Positions 1 through 9,004 of a stretch of 64,000 nt of DNA are shown in pieces. The translations under genes were made by a program, and so were the position numbers. The notes beneath the pieces were generated by a model. That model saw nothing but the letters and a program-made list of their open reading frames with translations. It searched no databases and was not told the DNA's origin. How positions within the stretch are numbered: the stretch's first letter is position 1; each line of letters opens with the position of its first letter. Origin of the DNA: Arcobacter venerupis (GTDB taxonomy: Bacteria; Campylobacterota; Campylobacteria; Campylobacterales; Arcobacteraceae); contig NZ_CP053840.1 of assembly GCF_013201665.1 (NCBI RefSeq), positions 2,294,001-2,358,000 on the forward strand, written 5' to 3'.

Positions 1-1446
1 AGATTCCATAACAGCAGCTGCTGCTCCTAATTCTGGGTTAATATAACAAAGTCTAGTATTACAATCAGCACTCATTGATAATGCACGTCCTGTCTCTTTG
101 ATTCTAATAGATGAACCATCAAGTTTTCCTGGACCTTTGATTGTATTTGTTTGAACCATTGAATCATATTGAGAATAAACCCAAGATTTATCAACAACTT
201 CCATATCAGAGAATAAATCATCAAATGCAACTTGATTTGAAATCTCTTTATCTAAAGTGATATTTTCAATTCCATCTAAATAAGCTGGTTTTGCAGTTGG
301 TCTATCTAAAATAGGAGCTTGTTCAGATACTGGTTGAACAGGAACTTCAGCACATTTTTCACCATGCCAGAACAGTTCCATATTTCCTGTATTTGTAACT
401 TCACCAATTACAGCAACATCAAGTTCCCATTTTTCAAAGATGTCTATAACACCTTGTTCACAACCTTTTTTAGCACAAATAAGCATTCTTTCTTGAGATT
501 CTGAAAGCATAAAGTCATAAGGAGTCATTCCCTCTTCCCTTGCAGGAACTTTATCTAAATGCATAATCATTCCAGAACCTGAACGTCCTGCCATTTCAAA
601 TGAAGAAGAAGTAAGCCCAGCAGCTCCCATATCTTGAATACCAATAATTAAATCAGCTTTAAATAACTCTAAACAAGCCTCTAAAAGTAGTTTTTCAGTA
701 AATGGATCTCCAACTTGAACAGTTGGTCTTTTTGATTCAGAATCTTCTGTGAACGCAGCACTTGACATAACTGCTCCACCAAGACCATCACGACCTGTTT
801 TAGAGCCTACGTACATTACAGGATTTCCTAAACCTTCTGCTTTTCCTAAGAAAATTTCATCAGATTTTGCAAGTCCAATAGTAAATGCATTTACAAGATT
901 ATTTCCAGCATAACACTCTTCAAAAGTAGTTTCTCCACCAATTGTAGGTACTCCCATACAGTTACCATATCCACCAATACCAGCAACAACACCTCTTAAA
1001 AGAAATCTATGTTTTTGTGCAGTTTCGCTATTTCCCTCAATTGAAGCAAATCTAATTGAATTCATATTTGCAATTGGTCGAGCACCCATTGTAAATACAT
1101 CTCTTAAAATTCCTCCAACTCCAGTTGCAGCACCTTGGTAAGGTTCAATAAAACTTGGATGATTGTGTGATTCCATTTTAAATACAGCAGCATATCCATC
1201 ACCAATGTCAATAACACCGGCATTTTCACCTGGACCTTGAATAACCCAAGGAGCTTTTGTTGGGAAACCATTTAAATATTTTTTACTTGATTTATATGAG
1301 CAGTGCTCAGACCACATAGCAGAGAAGATACCAATTTCTACATAGTTTGGTTCTCTTCCTAAAATTTCTTTGATATTTTCAAATTCTTCAAGTGTTAAAG
1401 AGTGAGCAAGTGCTATCTCTTGAAGGTTCATCTCTTGTTTTTGCAT
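1..1446 (-). CDS. purL: Phosphoribosylformylglycinamidine synthase II, 5' part only
   Basis: The gene runs off the left edge, so only the N-terminal 482 codons are present. The product is the large FGAM synthase subunit of purine biosynthesis: FGAR + glutamine + ATP to FGAM, working with PurS and PurQ. The protein starts [20 protein letters not shown]. It shows the family hallmarks [15 protein letters not shown], the [12 protein letters not shown]/substrate motif, [16 protein letters not shown] and a [17 protein letters not shown] segment. The ATG at 1446 is preceded by AAGG at a suitable distance; an in-frame ATG at 1431 is less likely. Sure of family; regulation is not visible. Confidence 0.96.
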   Translation of the reverse strand, partial: MQKQEMNLQEIALAHSLTLEEFENIKEILGREPNYVEIGIFSAMWSEHCSYKSSKKYLNGFPTKAPWVIQGPGENAGVIDIGDGYAAVFKMESHNHPSFIEPYQGAATGVGGILRDVFTMGARPIANMNSIRFASIEGNSETAQKHRFLLRGVVAGIGGYGNCMGVPTIGGETTFEECYAGNNLVNAFTIGLAKSDEIFLGKAEGLGNPVMYVGSKTGRDGLGGAVMSSAAFTEDSESKRPTVQVGDPFTEKLLLEACLELFKADLIIGIQDMGAAGLTSSSFEMAGRSGSGMIMHLDKVPAREEGMTPYDFMLSESQERMLICAKKGCEQGVIDIFEKWELDVAVIGEVTNTGNMELFWHGEKCAEVPVQPVSEQAPILDRPTAKPAYLDGIENITLDKEISNQVAFDDLFSDMEVVDKSWVYSQYDSMVQTNTIKGPGKLDGSSIRIKETGRALSMSADCNTRLCYINPELGAAAAVMES

Positions 1447-1509
1447 CTTTCGCCTTAAAATATGGTTGTTATTTAGGGCGATTATATCTAAAAAGAGTTA
1501 AATTTTATT

Positions 1510-2469
1510 TTAATCTTCCGATAGAATTTTTACTTGATTATTTGCTATCTCTAAAAATAGCTCTTTTTTTCCATAGAATCTAACAGCAGGGCTTAAATAT
1601 TCTTCATCCATTAATACTTTGTACATATTCTTTCCTAATGAATTTGGATAAGGAGAAACATCCATATTTGAAAATCTAATTGTTTTTTGCTCTTTTTTTG
1701 CAAATATTGAATTTTTTTGTTCTTTAAAAGCATTAAAATCACTTTTATCTGCTCTTTTAAAATCATTTGAATAAAAAGATAAATATTCATCAATATTAGA
1801 ATCTTTCCATGCATCTTTCCATTTATAAATAGTACTAAATATTAATGCCATATCTTGTTTTGTTGCTTTTTTAAATTCATTTTCACTTGTTAATAAAATT
1901 GTTTTATTCAAATCTATTTTTTTATCTAATTCTTCCAACTCTACATTATCTAATGCAATACAACCTTTAGTGAAATTTTCTCTTTGAGCATTAAAAGGCA
2001 TACCATGAATCCAAATTCCATAACCTTGTTTATCCAAACTTCTATCATAAACATTCGGATAAGAAGTTACAAGTGCAAATGGTCCATAAAAACTATCTAA
2101 GCCTACTTTTTTTTCAATTAGTTCATAAGCACCAATAGGAGTTTTTTTATCACCTGCTGTAAATTTATCCCCAAAGTTTTCACCAGTTATAACTCCATGT
2201 CTCAATAATAATTTATAATCATTACCCTCTTTTTCAAAAAGTGCAACTTCTGCTTGATCTTTTTGAGCTAATATTATATATTTTTTGAATTCATAATACC
2301 CATAATCTACATTCTTATCTTGAAAATACTCTTGCCAATAGCTTATATCTTTTAATCTGTTTTCTATTTCTTTTTCTACAGAATTAATACCTTCATATCT
2401 ATATAATTTTATTAAATCTTGTGCATATATATTAAAAGAAATTAATAAAAAAATTATTAATTTTAACAA
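1510..2469 (-). CDS. pgp2: Csd6/Pgp2-like L,D-carboxypeptidase (YkuD fold plus NTF2-like domain)
   Basis: 319 residues with a Sec signal peptide (MLKLIIFLLISFNIYAQ) for periplasmic export. The YkuD/L,D-transpeptidase domain carries the catalytic motif HGMPFNAQ...TKGCIALDN near residues 155-175, with the nucleophilic Cys in the TKGC context. The C-terminal ~110 residues (WKDAWKDSNIDEYLSFYS onward) look like the NTF2-like domain found in Helicobacter Csd6 and Campylobacter Pgp2. Those enzymes trim tetrapeptide to tripeptide stems and maintain helical shape. Translation starts at TTG 2469, supported by GGAGGA five bases upstream. It is divergent from the Csd3-like gene. Family assignment is strong; shape-determining activity is inferred from relatives. 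Confidence 0.85.
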   Translation of the reverse strand: MLKLIIFLLISFNIYAQDLIKLYRYEGINSVEKEIENRLKDISYWQEYFQDKNVDYGYYEFKKYIILAQKDQAEVALFEKEGNDYKLLLRHGVITGENFGDKFTAGDKKTPIGAYELIEKKVGLDSFYGPFALVTSYPNVYDRSLDKQGYGIWIHGMPFNAQRENFTKGCIALDNVELEELDKKIDLNKTILLTSENEFKKATKQDMALIFSTIYKWKDAWKDSNIDEYLSFYSNDFKRADKSDFNAFKEQKNSIFAKKEQKTIRFSNMDVSPYPNSLGKNMYKVLMDEEYLSPAVRFYGKKELFLEIANNQVKILSED

Positions 2470-2506
2470 ATATTCCTCCGTGATAATTTTTTAAGTTGGG
2501 GCATTG

Positions 2507-2512
2507 TATAAT
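2507..2512 (+). promoter_or_regulatory. Putative -10 box (TATAAT) for the csd3/pgp3-like gene
   Basis: A perfect TATAAT lies 36 bases before the ATG at 2549 in the 79-bp gap between two divergent genes. There is no convincing -35, which is usual for Campylobacterota sigma-70 promoters. Confidence 0.5.
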
Positions 2513-2548
2513 GTTTGCCCTAATTATTTAATAAAAAGTGAATAAACT

Positions 2549-3736
2549 ATGAAAAAAATCATCCTAACAATTATTATATTTTTTAATTTTTTATACTCAG
2601 CTCAAGTTGAAGAACTAAATTGGCCAAGAGGAGAAAGTTTTTTAACTTTTTTAGATAAATACTCCATTTCTCAGAAATTATATTTTGATTTAGAGAAAGA
2701 AGACCAAGAATTATGTTCAGAAATAACAGCAGATAATAGATACTATTTATACACTGATGACGATGGAAAACTAAATCAAGTTTTAATTCCAATTTCAGAT
2801 GATATTCAAATACATGTTTACAAAGACAATAAAAATGAATACAAATTTGAAACACTTCCAATAAATTATACAGAATATACTGAACTTATTGCAATTGAAA
2901 TCACTGAATCTGTATCTCAAGATATAGCTAATGCAACTGGTGATGTTACATTAGCAGCAATGTTAAAATCAGTTTTTTCGCAAGGTGTAAATTTTAGAAA
3001 AATGAAAAAAGGTGATTTTATTGCCTTAGAATATTCACAAAAGGTTTACCTTGGACGACCATTTGGAATGCCTGATTTAAAAGCTGCAATGGTTGAAATT
3101 GCAGGAACACCTTTTTTTAGATTTAAAAATTCAAAAGATGATAAATATTATGATGAAAAAGGAACGGGATTTAGTAAATCTTATTTTTTCCAAATTCCTA
3201 TAAATTATACAAGAATCTCTAGTCAATTTACAAATAAACGTTGGCATCCCGTTCTAAAAAGATTTAGAGCACATTTAGGTACAGACTTTGCAGCTCCTGT
3301 TGGAAGAACAATATACGCAGCAGCAGATGGAAGAATTGAATTTTCTGGTGAAAAGGGTGGTTATGGAAAAACTACAATAATAAATCATAATAATGGTTAT
3401 AAAACACTTTATGCTCATCAAAGTAACTGGGCAAAGGGCATTTCACAAGGTAAAACTGTTAAAAAAGGTGAATTAATAGGTTATGTTGGAACTTCTGGTC
3501 TTAGTTCTGGCCCGCACTTACATTTAGGTTTATATAAAAATGGAACTGCTGTTGATCCCTTATCTGTAATTACAAAACCAAATGTTGATGGATTAGATGG
3601 CAAAGAAAGAGCTAGTTTCCTTGCAAATACAAAAATAATCCAGAAAAAATTTGAAGATCAAATAAATAGTAAAAATAGAACTATTCCTACAAAATTAGAT
3701 AGAACAACAGATAGAAGTGATGTAAATATATTATAA
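2549..3736 (+). CDS. Csd3/Pgp3-like M23 (LytM) D,D-endopeptidase/carboxypeptidase
   Basis: 395 residues, close to Helicobacter pylori Csd3 (about 400). A signal peptide (MKKIILTIIIFFNFLYSAQ) is followed by an inhibitory/N-terminal region and a LytM domain at about 225-340. Zinc ligands are visible as HLGTDFAAP (His, Asp) and GPHLHLG (HxH). Csd3-type enzymes cleave D-Ala-mDAP cross-links and stem pentapeptides in the periplasm. It pairs divergently with a Csd6/Pgp2-like gene, so both arms of cell-shape peptidoglycan trimming sit together. A MerR regulator follows 14 bp downstream. The enzyme family is certain; the Csd3 orthology is likely from length and layout. Confidence 0.88.
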   Translation: MKKIILTIIIFFNFLYSAQVEELNWPRGESFLTFLDKYSISQKLYFDLEKEDQELCSEITADNRYYLYTDDDGKLNQVLIPISDDIQIHVYKDNKNEYKFETLPINYTEYTELIAIEITESVSQDIANATGDVTLAAMLKSVFSQGVNFRKMKKGDFIALEYSQKVYLGRPFGMPDLKAAMVEIAGTPFFRFKNSKDDKYYDEKGTGFSKSYFFQIPINYTRISSQFTNKRWHPVLKRFRAHLGTDFAAPVGRTIYAAADGRIEFSGEKGGYGKTTIINHNNGYKTLYAHQSNWAKGISQGKTVKKGELIGYVGTSGLSSGPHLHLGLYKNGTAVDPLSVITKPNVDGLDGKERASFLANTKIIQKKFEDQINSKNRTIPTKLDRTTDRSDVNIL

Positions 3737-3750
3737 TTTTAGGAGTTAAA

Positions 3751-4092
3751 ATGGCTTTACTTGATAATGATAAAGATATTCTTCCACTTAGTAGCATTTC
3801 TGAGCTTTTAAGTGCAAAAATTAGAACATTAAAAATGTATGAAGAAAAAGGTTTATTACCTCAAAAGAATCAGAAAATCAAAAAACTATACTCTATTAAT
3901 GATGTTAAAATAATTGCATTTGTACACTATCTTGCAAATATAAAAAAAATAAATGCAAATGGAATTAAATATATTTTAGAAATGATAAGTGAAAATATGG
4001 ATGAACAAAATAGAAATGTATTTTTAGAAATTGTTGAATCAAAACTAGAAAATGTCTCAGGAAATGAAATCCAAGATTTAGAATCATTTTAA
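3751..4092 (+). CDS. MerR-family transcriptional regulator
   Basis: 113 residues. The N-terminal half is a MerR winged helix: ISELLSAKIRTLKMYEEKGL, then a variable turn and LYSINDVKIIAFVHYLANIK. A short dimerisation helix (GIKYILEMISENM) and acidic tail follow. There is no Cys-rich metal-binding C-terminus, so it is closer to HspR-like or effector-free MerR proteins than to metal sensors. A good ribosome site (AGGAG) precedes the ATG, and the gene starts 14 bp after the M23 peptidase, suggesting co-transcription. Its target is unknown; the ectoine operon begins 240 bp downstream, but nothing shows it binds there. Confidence 0.8.
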   Translation: MALLDNDKDILPLSSISELLSAKIRTLKMYEEKGLLPQKNQKIKKLYSINDVKIIAFVHYLANIKKINANGIKYILEMISENMDEQNRNVFLEIVESKLENVSGNEIQDLESF

Positions 4093-4254
4093 TATTAATC
4101 TTTAAATACTAACAAACTCTCAATTTAAATCACAAAAAATCATATTAATAATCTCAATTGTAAAATTCCCTATATAGCCTAATAAATCGATATTACTTAT
4201 ACTTTTCTTAGTTGTAATTTATTAAATTTTAAGTTTCAAATAAGTATTGTTTGT

Positions 4255-4300
4255 TATAGTTTTACATATCAAATGTAAAATAATTACATATTAAATGTAA
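4255..4300 (+). promoter_or_regulatory. Ectoine operon promoter with two tandem palindromic operators
   Basis: A -10-like TATAGT (4255-4260) is followed at once by two copies of TTACAT-N5-ATGTAA, at 4262-4278 and 4284-4300. The first extends to TTT/AAA at 4261-4279. The two centres are 22 bp apart, about two helical turns, so dimers would sit on one DNA face. Placement just downstream of the -10 suggests repression. The cognate regulator is not identifiable here; no MarR-type EctR gene adjoins the operon. Confidence 0.55.
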
Positions 4301-4334
4301 ATAATTTTCATAATTTATGATAATAAGGACTTAA

Positions 4335-4832
4335 ATGAACTCCAGTATTTTATTTAGAAAACCGCAAAAAAATGACGCAAAAGAAATTGTTAACTTAATC
4401 CAATCAAGTGGAACTCTCGATTTAAACTCCGAATATCTCTATTTACTTCAATCAACTCACTTTAATGAAACTTGTAGTGTTGCTGTTTACAACAATGAGA
4501 TAATAGGTTTTGTTTCAGGCTATTTAGTTCCAAATGAAGAAGAAAAACTTTTTATTTGGCAAGTTGCAGTTTCTAGTAAATTTAGAGGTCAAAATTTAGC
4601 ACTTAAAATTATTATAGACATATTTAATAGAAATAAGTCAAAAAAAGTTATTAAATATATCCTATCAACAGTATCTCCAAGCAACAAATCTTCACAAAGA
4701 GTTTTTGAAAAAGTTGCAAACCATCTAAATACAAAAATAAAAAATAAAACTCTTTTTTCAATAGATGATTTTATAGATAGCCATGAAGAAGAAGTTCAAT
4801 ACTCAATTGGACCAATAGAATTCAACAAATAA
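4335..4832 (+). CDS. ectA: L-2,4-diaminobutyrate N-gamma-acetyltransferase
   Basis: 165-residue GNAT acetyltransferase that makes N-gamma-acetyl-diaminobutyrate, the second dedicated step of ectoine synthesis. The typical EctA start (FRKPQKNDAKEIVNLIQSSG) is present. The acetyl-CoA-binding stretch WQVAVSSKFRGQNLALKIII is followed by STVSPSNKSSQRVFEK, as in the family. The ATG has AAGGAC upstream. First gene of a five-gene unidirectional cluster ectA-B-C-D-ask with gaps of 1-33 bp, so a single transcript is likely. Confidence 0.95.
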   Translation: MNSSILFRKPQKNDAKEIVNLIQSSGTLDLNSEYLYLLQSTHFNETCSVAVYNNEIIGFVSGYLVPNEEEKLFIWQVAVSSKFRGQNLALKIIIDIFNRNKSKKVIKYILSTVSPSNKSSQRVFEKVANHLNTKIKNKTLFSIDDFIDSHEEEVQYSIGPIEFNK

Positions 4833-4865
4833 TTACAAAAAATAAAAGAACAAAAAAGGTAAAAA

Positions 4866-6146
4866 ATGAGAATATTTGAAAATTTAGAATCAGAAGTAAG
4901 AGGTTATATTAGAAGTTTCCCCACAATATTTAAAAAAGCAAAGGGCGCAATATTAACAGATGAGCAAGGGGTTGAATATATTGACTTTTTTGCAGGAGCA
5001 GGAACTTTAAATTATGGACATAATAATGAACATATAAGTAAAGCATTGATTGAATATTTGCAAGAAGATGGAATTGTTCATGGTCTTGATATGGCGACTA
5101 CTGCAAAAAAAGAGTTTTTACAAACTTTTGAAAATTTAATATTAAAACCTAGAAACCTTGAATATAAACTCCAATTTACAGGTCCAACTGGAACAAATGC
5201 TGTTGAAACTGCATTAAAACTTGCACGTCTTGTAAAAGGAAGAAGTAATATTGTTGCATTTACAAATGGTTACCATGGACTTTCACAAGGTTCATTAGCA
5301 GTTACAGGAAATAATGAATATAGAGATGAGAGTTATATTTCAAGAACAAACGCAACTTTTATGCCATTTGATGGATATTTTGGAGATATGAATACATTGA
5401 CATATTTTAGAAAATTTCTAGAAGATGGAAGTAGTGGTGTGGATTTACCAGCTGCTGTTATACTTGAAACTATTCAAGGTGAAGGTGGAATAAATGTAGC
5501 TTCAAAAGAGTGGTTGCAGGAACTTGAAGCAATTTGTAGAGAGTTTGATATTTTATTAATAATTGATGATATTCAAGTTGGAAATGGAAGAAGTGGAGAG
5601 TTTTTCTCTTTTGAATTTGCAGGAATAAATCCTGATATGGTAACCCTGTCAAAATCAATTGGAGGAGGACTTCCAATGGCTTTATTATTATTCAAGCCAC
5701 ATTTAGACCAATGGAAACCTGGAGAACACACAGGAACATTTAGAGGAAATAATCTTGCATTTGTTGCTTCAAAAGTTTCACTAGATCATTATTGGCAAAA
5801 TGACAACATTTCTAAAGCTGTATTTTATAAAGAAATTATTTTAAAAGAAGCTTTAGAAAAAATTGCCCTTAAATATAAAGATGATTATGAAATTGAAATT
5901 AGAGGAAGAGGATTAGTTTATGGTTTTGAAATAAAAAATGATAAATCAATGGCTAGTGATATTTCTGCTTTTGCATTTCAAGAACAATTAATTATCGAAA
6001 CTTGCGGAAGTGAAAACCAAGTTGTTAAATTTTTACCTCCTTTATTAATTGATGAAGAATTACTAATTGAAGGACTTAAAAGATTTGAAAATGCATTGGA
6101 TAGATTAGTGCAAGAAAGAAAAAATAATTTAAAAGGAGAATTTTAA
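4866..6146 (+). CDS. ectB: Diaminobutyrate-2-oxoglutarate aminotransferase
   Basis: 426-residue class-III PLP aminotransferase that converts aspartate-semialdehyde plus glutamate to 2,4-diaminobutyrate. It opens with the EctB-typical ESEVRGYIRSFPTIFKKAKG. It contains FTGPTGTNAVETALKLAR (phosphate-binding loop), IIDDIQVGNGRSG (PLP Asp) and LSKSIGGGLPMA (Schiff-base Lys). Length matches the family. It sits between ectA and ectC, whose ATG is one base after this stop, so translation is probably coupled. Confidence 0.96.
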   Translation: MRIFENLESEVRGYIRSFPTIFKKAKGAILTDEQGVEYIDFFAGAGTLNYGHNNEHISKALIEYLQEDGIVHGLDMATTAKKEFLQTFENLILKPRNLEYKLQFTGPTGTNAVETALKLARLVKGRSNIVAFTNGYHGLSQGSLAVTGNNEYRDESYISRTNATFMPFDGYFGDMNTLTYFRKFLEDGSSGVDLPAAVILETIQGEGGINVASKEWLQELEAICREFDILLIIDDIQVGNGRSGEFFSFEFAGINPDMVTLSKSIGGGLPMALLLFKPHLDQWKPGEHTGTFRGNNLAFVASKVSLDHYWQNDNISKAVFYKEIILKEALEKIALKYKDDYEIEIRGRGLVYGFEIKNDKSMASDISAFAFQEQLIIETCGSENQVVKFLPPLLIDEELLIEGLKRFENALDRLVQERKNNLKGEF

Positions 6147-6147
6147 A

Positions 6148-6543
6148 ATGATAGTTAGAGATATAAGAAAAGAAGTAATTGGCACACAAAAAGAAGTTTT
6201 CGCAAAAAATAATCAATGGGTTAGTAGAAGGATGTTATTAAAAGATGATGGAATGGGATTTTCATTCCATGAAACAATAATAAAAGCTCATACAAAAACC
6301 CACATACACTACCAAAATCATCTAGAAGCAGTTTATTGTGTTGGTGGTGAGGGAAAGATTGAAGATTTAAAAACAGGAATAACCCATGATATTTATGATG
6401 GTGTAATGTACGCTTTAAATAACCATGATGAACACTATTTATATGGTGGAAATGTTGATATGAGGTTAATATGTGTATTTAATCCTCCGATTAAAGGAAC
6501 TGAAAATCACGATGAAAATGGTGTTTATCCATTAGAAGACTAA
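6148..6543 (+). CDS. ectC: L-ectoine synthase
   Basis: 131-residue single-domain cupin that cyclises N-gamma-acetyl-diaminobutyrate to ectoine, a cytoplasmic compatible solute. Family features are the start MIVRDIRKEVIGTQ, the HYQNHLEAVYCVGGEGKIED cupin core and the C-terminal FNPPIKGTE...GVYPL. Its ribosome site (AAGGAG) lies inside the end of ectB. Length and motifs are normal. Confidence 0.96.
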   Translation: MIVRDIRKEVIGTQKEVFAKNNQWVSRRMLLKDDGMGFSFHETIIKAHTKTHIHYQNHLEAVYCVGGEGKIEDLKTGITHDIYDGVMYALNNHDEHYLYGGNVDMRLICVFNPPIKGTENHDENGVYPLED

Positions 6544-6560
6544 TATAAGGAGGAAATTAT

Positions 6561-7454
6561 ATGAAAGATTTATATCCATCAAGAGCAAAAGAAGAAAAAA
6601 TTATAAAAAGAGTTGATAAAACAGTTTATTCAAAAGAAAAAATAGGTAACTACTCTTTAGATGAAAAAGAATTAGAAGTTTATGAAAAAAACGGTTTCAT
6701 CATTATTCCTGAAGCCTTTTCAGCAAAAGAGATAAAAAAATTTAGACAAGAATTAAAACAATTGGAATTAAATGAAAAGCTTTGGAAAAAAGAAGAGTTT
6801 ATCTCTGAGCCAAATGATAATAAATTAAGAACAATATTTAATCAACATCTATTTAGTAAAATTTATAAAAAATTATCAAAAGACCCAAGAATTTTAGATA
6901 AAGTCATGCAAATATTAGGAAGTGATGTTTATATTCATCATGGACGAATAAATGTCAAAAGAGCCTATCAAGGAAAATCTTTCCCATGGCATAGTGACTT
7001 TGAAACTTGGCATAGTGAAGATGGCTTGCCAAACTGTAGATGTTTATCAGCTTGGATTATGCTAACGGATAATACTCAATTTAATGGACCACTATATTTA
7101 ATCAAAGAGAGCCACAAAAAGTTTGTTTCATGTAAAGGAACAACTCCCAAAGATAATTATAAAAAATCTTTAAAAAAACAAGAGTATGGAGTTCCAAGTA
7201 TTGATGCTATAAAACAATTATCTAAAAATGATAAGCTTGTTTCAGCTATTGGAAAAGCTGGTACTCTTGTATTACATGATGGGAATATCCTTCATGGAAG
7301 TGCTGATAATATCTCTCCTGAAGATAGAACTAATATTTTCTTTGTTTATAATAGTGTAAAAAATACTCCTGTAAAACCTTTCGCTTCCAAATCTCCTAGG
7401 GCAGATTTTTTATGTTTAAAAGATTTTAAGCCTTTAAAAGTAAATAAGGATTAA
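6561..7454 (+). CDS. ectD: Ectoine 5-hydroxylase
   Basis: 297-residue Fe(II)/2-oxoglutarate dioxygenase that turns ectoine into 5-hydroxyectoine. The EctD signature is intact: FPWHSDFETWHSEDGLP supplies the first His and Asp iron ligands, and LVLHDGNILHGSADN supplies the distal His. The start has GGAGG upstream. Its presence means the cell can make the more protective hydroxylated solute. It is followed after two bases by the operon's own aspartokinase. Confidence 0.95.
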   Translation: MKDLYPSRAKEEKIIKRVDKTVYSKEKIGNYSLDEKELEVYEKNGFIIIPEAFSAKEIKKFRQELKQLELNEKLWKKEEFISEPNDNKLRTIFNQHLFSKIYKKLSKDPRILDKVMQILGSDVYIHHGRINVKRAYQGKSFPWHSDFETWHSEDGLPNCRCLSAWIMLTDNTQFNGPLYLIKESHKKFVSCKGTTPKDNYKKSLKKQEYGVPSIDAIKQLSKNDKLVSAIGKAGTLVLHDGNILHGSADNISPEDRTNIFFVYNSVKNTPVKPFASKSPRADFLCLKDFKPLKVNKD

Positions 7455-7456
7455 AT

Positions 7457-8821
7457 TTGATAAAAGTATGTAAATTTGGAGGCAGTTCGGTAAAAGATGC
7501 ACTTCAAATTGAAAAAGTCATAAATATAATAAAAGAAGATCCAAAAAGAAAAGTAATAGTTGTTTCAGCCCCAGGACGTGATGAAACTTTTGATGAAAAG
7601 ATAACTGATCATTTGTTAAATATTGCAACAAATGGTATTTATTTCCAAGAGCAACAACTCGTAATCTCAAAAAAAGAGTCTTTAGATTCAGTATTAAATA
7701 AATTCAAAAAACTATCTAATGACTTACAAATTGATGGGAAAAATATACTTTTAGATTTACAAAAAGATTTAGAAAACTGCCAATTAGAAGCAGATGAAAG
7801 AAAAGCTTTTTATCTTTCAAGAGGTGAGCATTATAATGCTAAAATCATCTGTGAATATATGAATAAAAGTAAAATAAACACTAAACTAATGCTTCCTGAA
7901 GAGTTTGGATTTATACTAAGTAATGATTATACAAATGGGAAAATATTAGATATAACTTATGAAAATATTAGAAATAATTTTGATATAACTTCAGATATTA
8001 CATATATAGTTCCAGGTTTTTATGGAATTAGTAAAAATAAGAAAATTGTTGTTTTAAGTAGAGGTGGTAGTGATTTAACAGGAGGAGAACTAGCCTTTGC
8101 ACTTGATGTTGATATTTATGAAAACTGGACAGATACAAATGGTGTTTATGAAGTAGATCCCCGTGTTGTTGATGATGCAAATGTAATAACAAGACTTACA
8201 TTTAAAGAGTTAAGATTACTTAGCTCAAAAGGTTTTAATGTTTTTCATTTTAATGCAATGCTAAGTTGTAAAAAAGGAAAAATTCCCATAAATATCAGAA
8301 ACACAAACAATCCAACTCACAAAGGAACTCTAATCTTAAGTGAAAGAGTTCCAATGGAAGACGTAGTTGGAATTGCAAAACTTGATAATATGGCACTTAT
8401 TCATATTCAAAAAGATATGTTAGGTGAAGAGATTGGTTTTAGCGCTAATTTGTTAAAAATTTTTAGTGAATTTAAAATTAATACTTATCACTATCCTACA
8501 GATAAAGATGATATTGCAATTCTTGTAGAACAAGAAGATTTAAAAGGTAAGATAAATAATCTAAGAAGAAAAATTGAAAAAGAACTAAATACGGATAATC
8601 TTTATGTTACGTATAACTTATCAATTTTAACTTTAGTTGGGATTGGATTAAAAGAGAACTCTTTTGTAATCGTTGATGCAATAACTGCATTAAAACAAAA
8701 TAATATCCCTTTTGATATGTTTGATATGAGTCCTTCAAAAATATCTTTTCATATAGGTGTAGCTCAAAATATTTCTGATGTAGCTTTAAAAACTCTTCAA
8801 AATGAACTATTAAAAAAATAA
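7457..8821 (+). CDS. ask: Ectoine-operon aspartate kinase (Ask_Ect)
   Basis: 454 residues. The kinase domain begins VCKFGGSSVKDA and contains VLSRGGSDLTGGELA. The C-terminus has two ACT-type regulatory domains (VGIAKLDNMALIHIQ... and LSILTLVGIGLKENS...). Specialised aspartokinases in ect clusters feed aspartyl phosphate into ectoine synthesis and usually escape lysine/threonine feedback; that property is inferred from context. Translation starts at TTG 7457, five bases after ectD's start-to-stop frame ends, with AAGGA at 7446-7450. Last gene of the operon. Confidence 0.92.
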   Translation: MIKVCKFGGSSVKDALQIEKVINIIKEDPKRKVIVVSAPGRDETFDEKITDHLLNIATNGIYFQEQQLVISKKESLDSVLNKFKKLSNDLQIDGKNILLDLQKDLENCQLEADERKAFYLSRGEHYNAKIICEYMNKSKINTKLMLPEEFGFILSNDYTNGKILDITYENIRNNFDITSDITYIVPGFYGISKNKKIVVLSRGGSDLTGGELAFALDVDIYENWTDTNGVYEVDPRVVDDANVITRLTFKELRLLSSKGFNVFHFNAMLSCKKGKIPINIRNTNNPTHKGTLILSERVPMEDVVGIAKLDNMALIHIQKDMLGEEIGFSANLLKIFSEFKINTYHYPTDKDDIAILVEQEDLKGKINNLRRKIEKELNTDNLYVTYNLSILTLVGIGLKENSFVIVDAITALKQNNIPFDMFDMSPSKISFHIGVAQNISDVALKTLQNELLKK

Positions 8822-8843
8822 ATCAATAGAAATTCTATTGATT
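8821..8843. terminator. Hairpin after the ectoine operon
   Basis: AATCAATAG / CTATTGATT arms overlap the ask stop and run up to the remnant folE stop codon. The T-tract is weak. In the pre-insertion arrangement it would have sat between convergent ask and folE. Confidence 0.5.
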
Positions 8844-8891
8844 TATTTATGAAGTGATTGGGCAACTATTGATAAAAACTCATCTTTTGTT
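8841..8891. other. attL: remnant 3' end of folE (51-bp direct repeat)
   Basis: This stretch matches 33501-33551 at 48 of 51 positions, with no gaps. Read on the minus strand it still encodes the last 15 residues of GTP cyclohydrolase I ([15 protein letters not shown]) plus stop. All three mismatches are synonymous. The right-hand 21 bases (8871-8891) are identical in both copies and are the likely crossover region. Bases 8841-8870 would then be the original chromosomal folE end. Confidence 0.85.
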
Positions 8892-8907
8892 TTCAATATA
8901 TTTACAA

Positions 8908-8984
8908 CTAACTATAACTATTCACAATTATCCTATTTTACAGACTTCTTTATTTACTTTCTAACTATAATTAGCTACAATTAT
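8908..8984. repeat. Two 24-bp direct repeats 53 bp apart, candidate integrase arm sites
   Basis: CTAACTATAA-N6-ACAATTAT occurs at 8908-8931 and again at 8961-8984, with 18 of 24 positions identical and a start-to-start distance of 53 bp (about five helical turns). Between the att repeat and the integrase gene, such repeats typically serve as arm-type sites; that role is inferred. Confidence 0.55.
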
Positions 8985-9004
8985 TTTTAATTATCTACAG
9001 AATC

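Noticed and set aside
319-504. 61-codon open frame on the plus strand inside purL
   Set aside because: Antisense to a clear purL reading; no ribosome site and no protein-like pattern. Same for other short frames inside large genes.
3751-4092. MerR gene as the ectoine regulator
   Set aside because: It is transcribed with the M23 peptidase gene and there is no evidence it binds the ect palindromes; adjacency alone is not enough.
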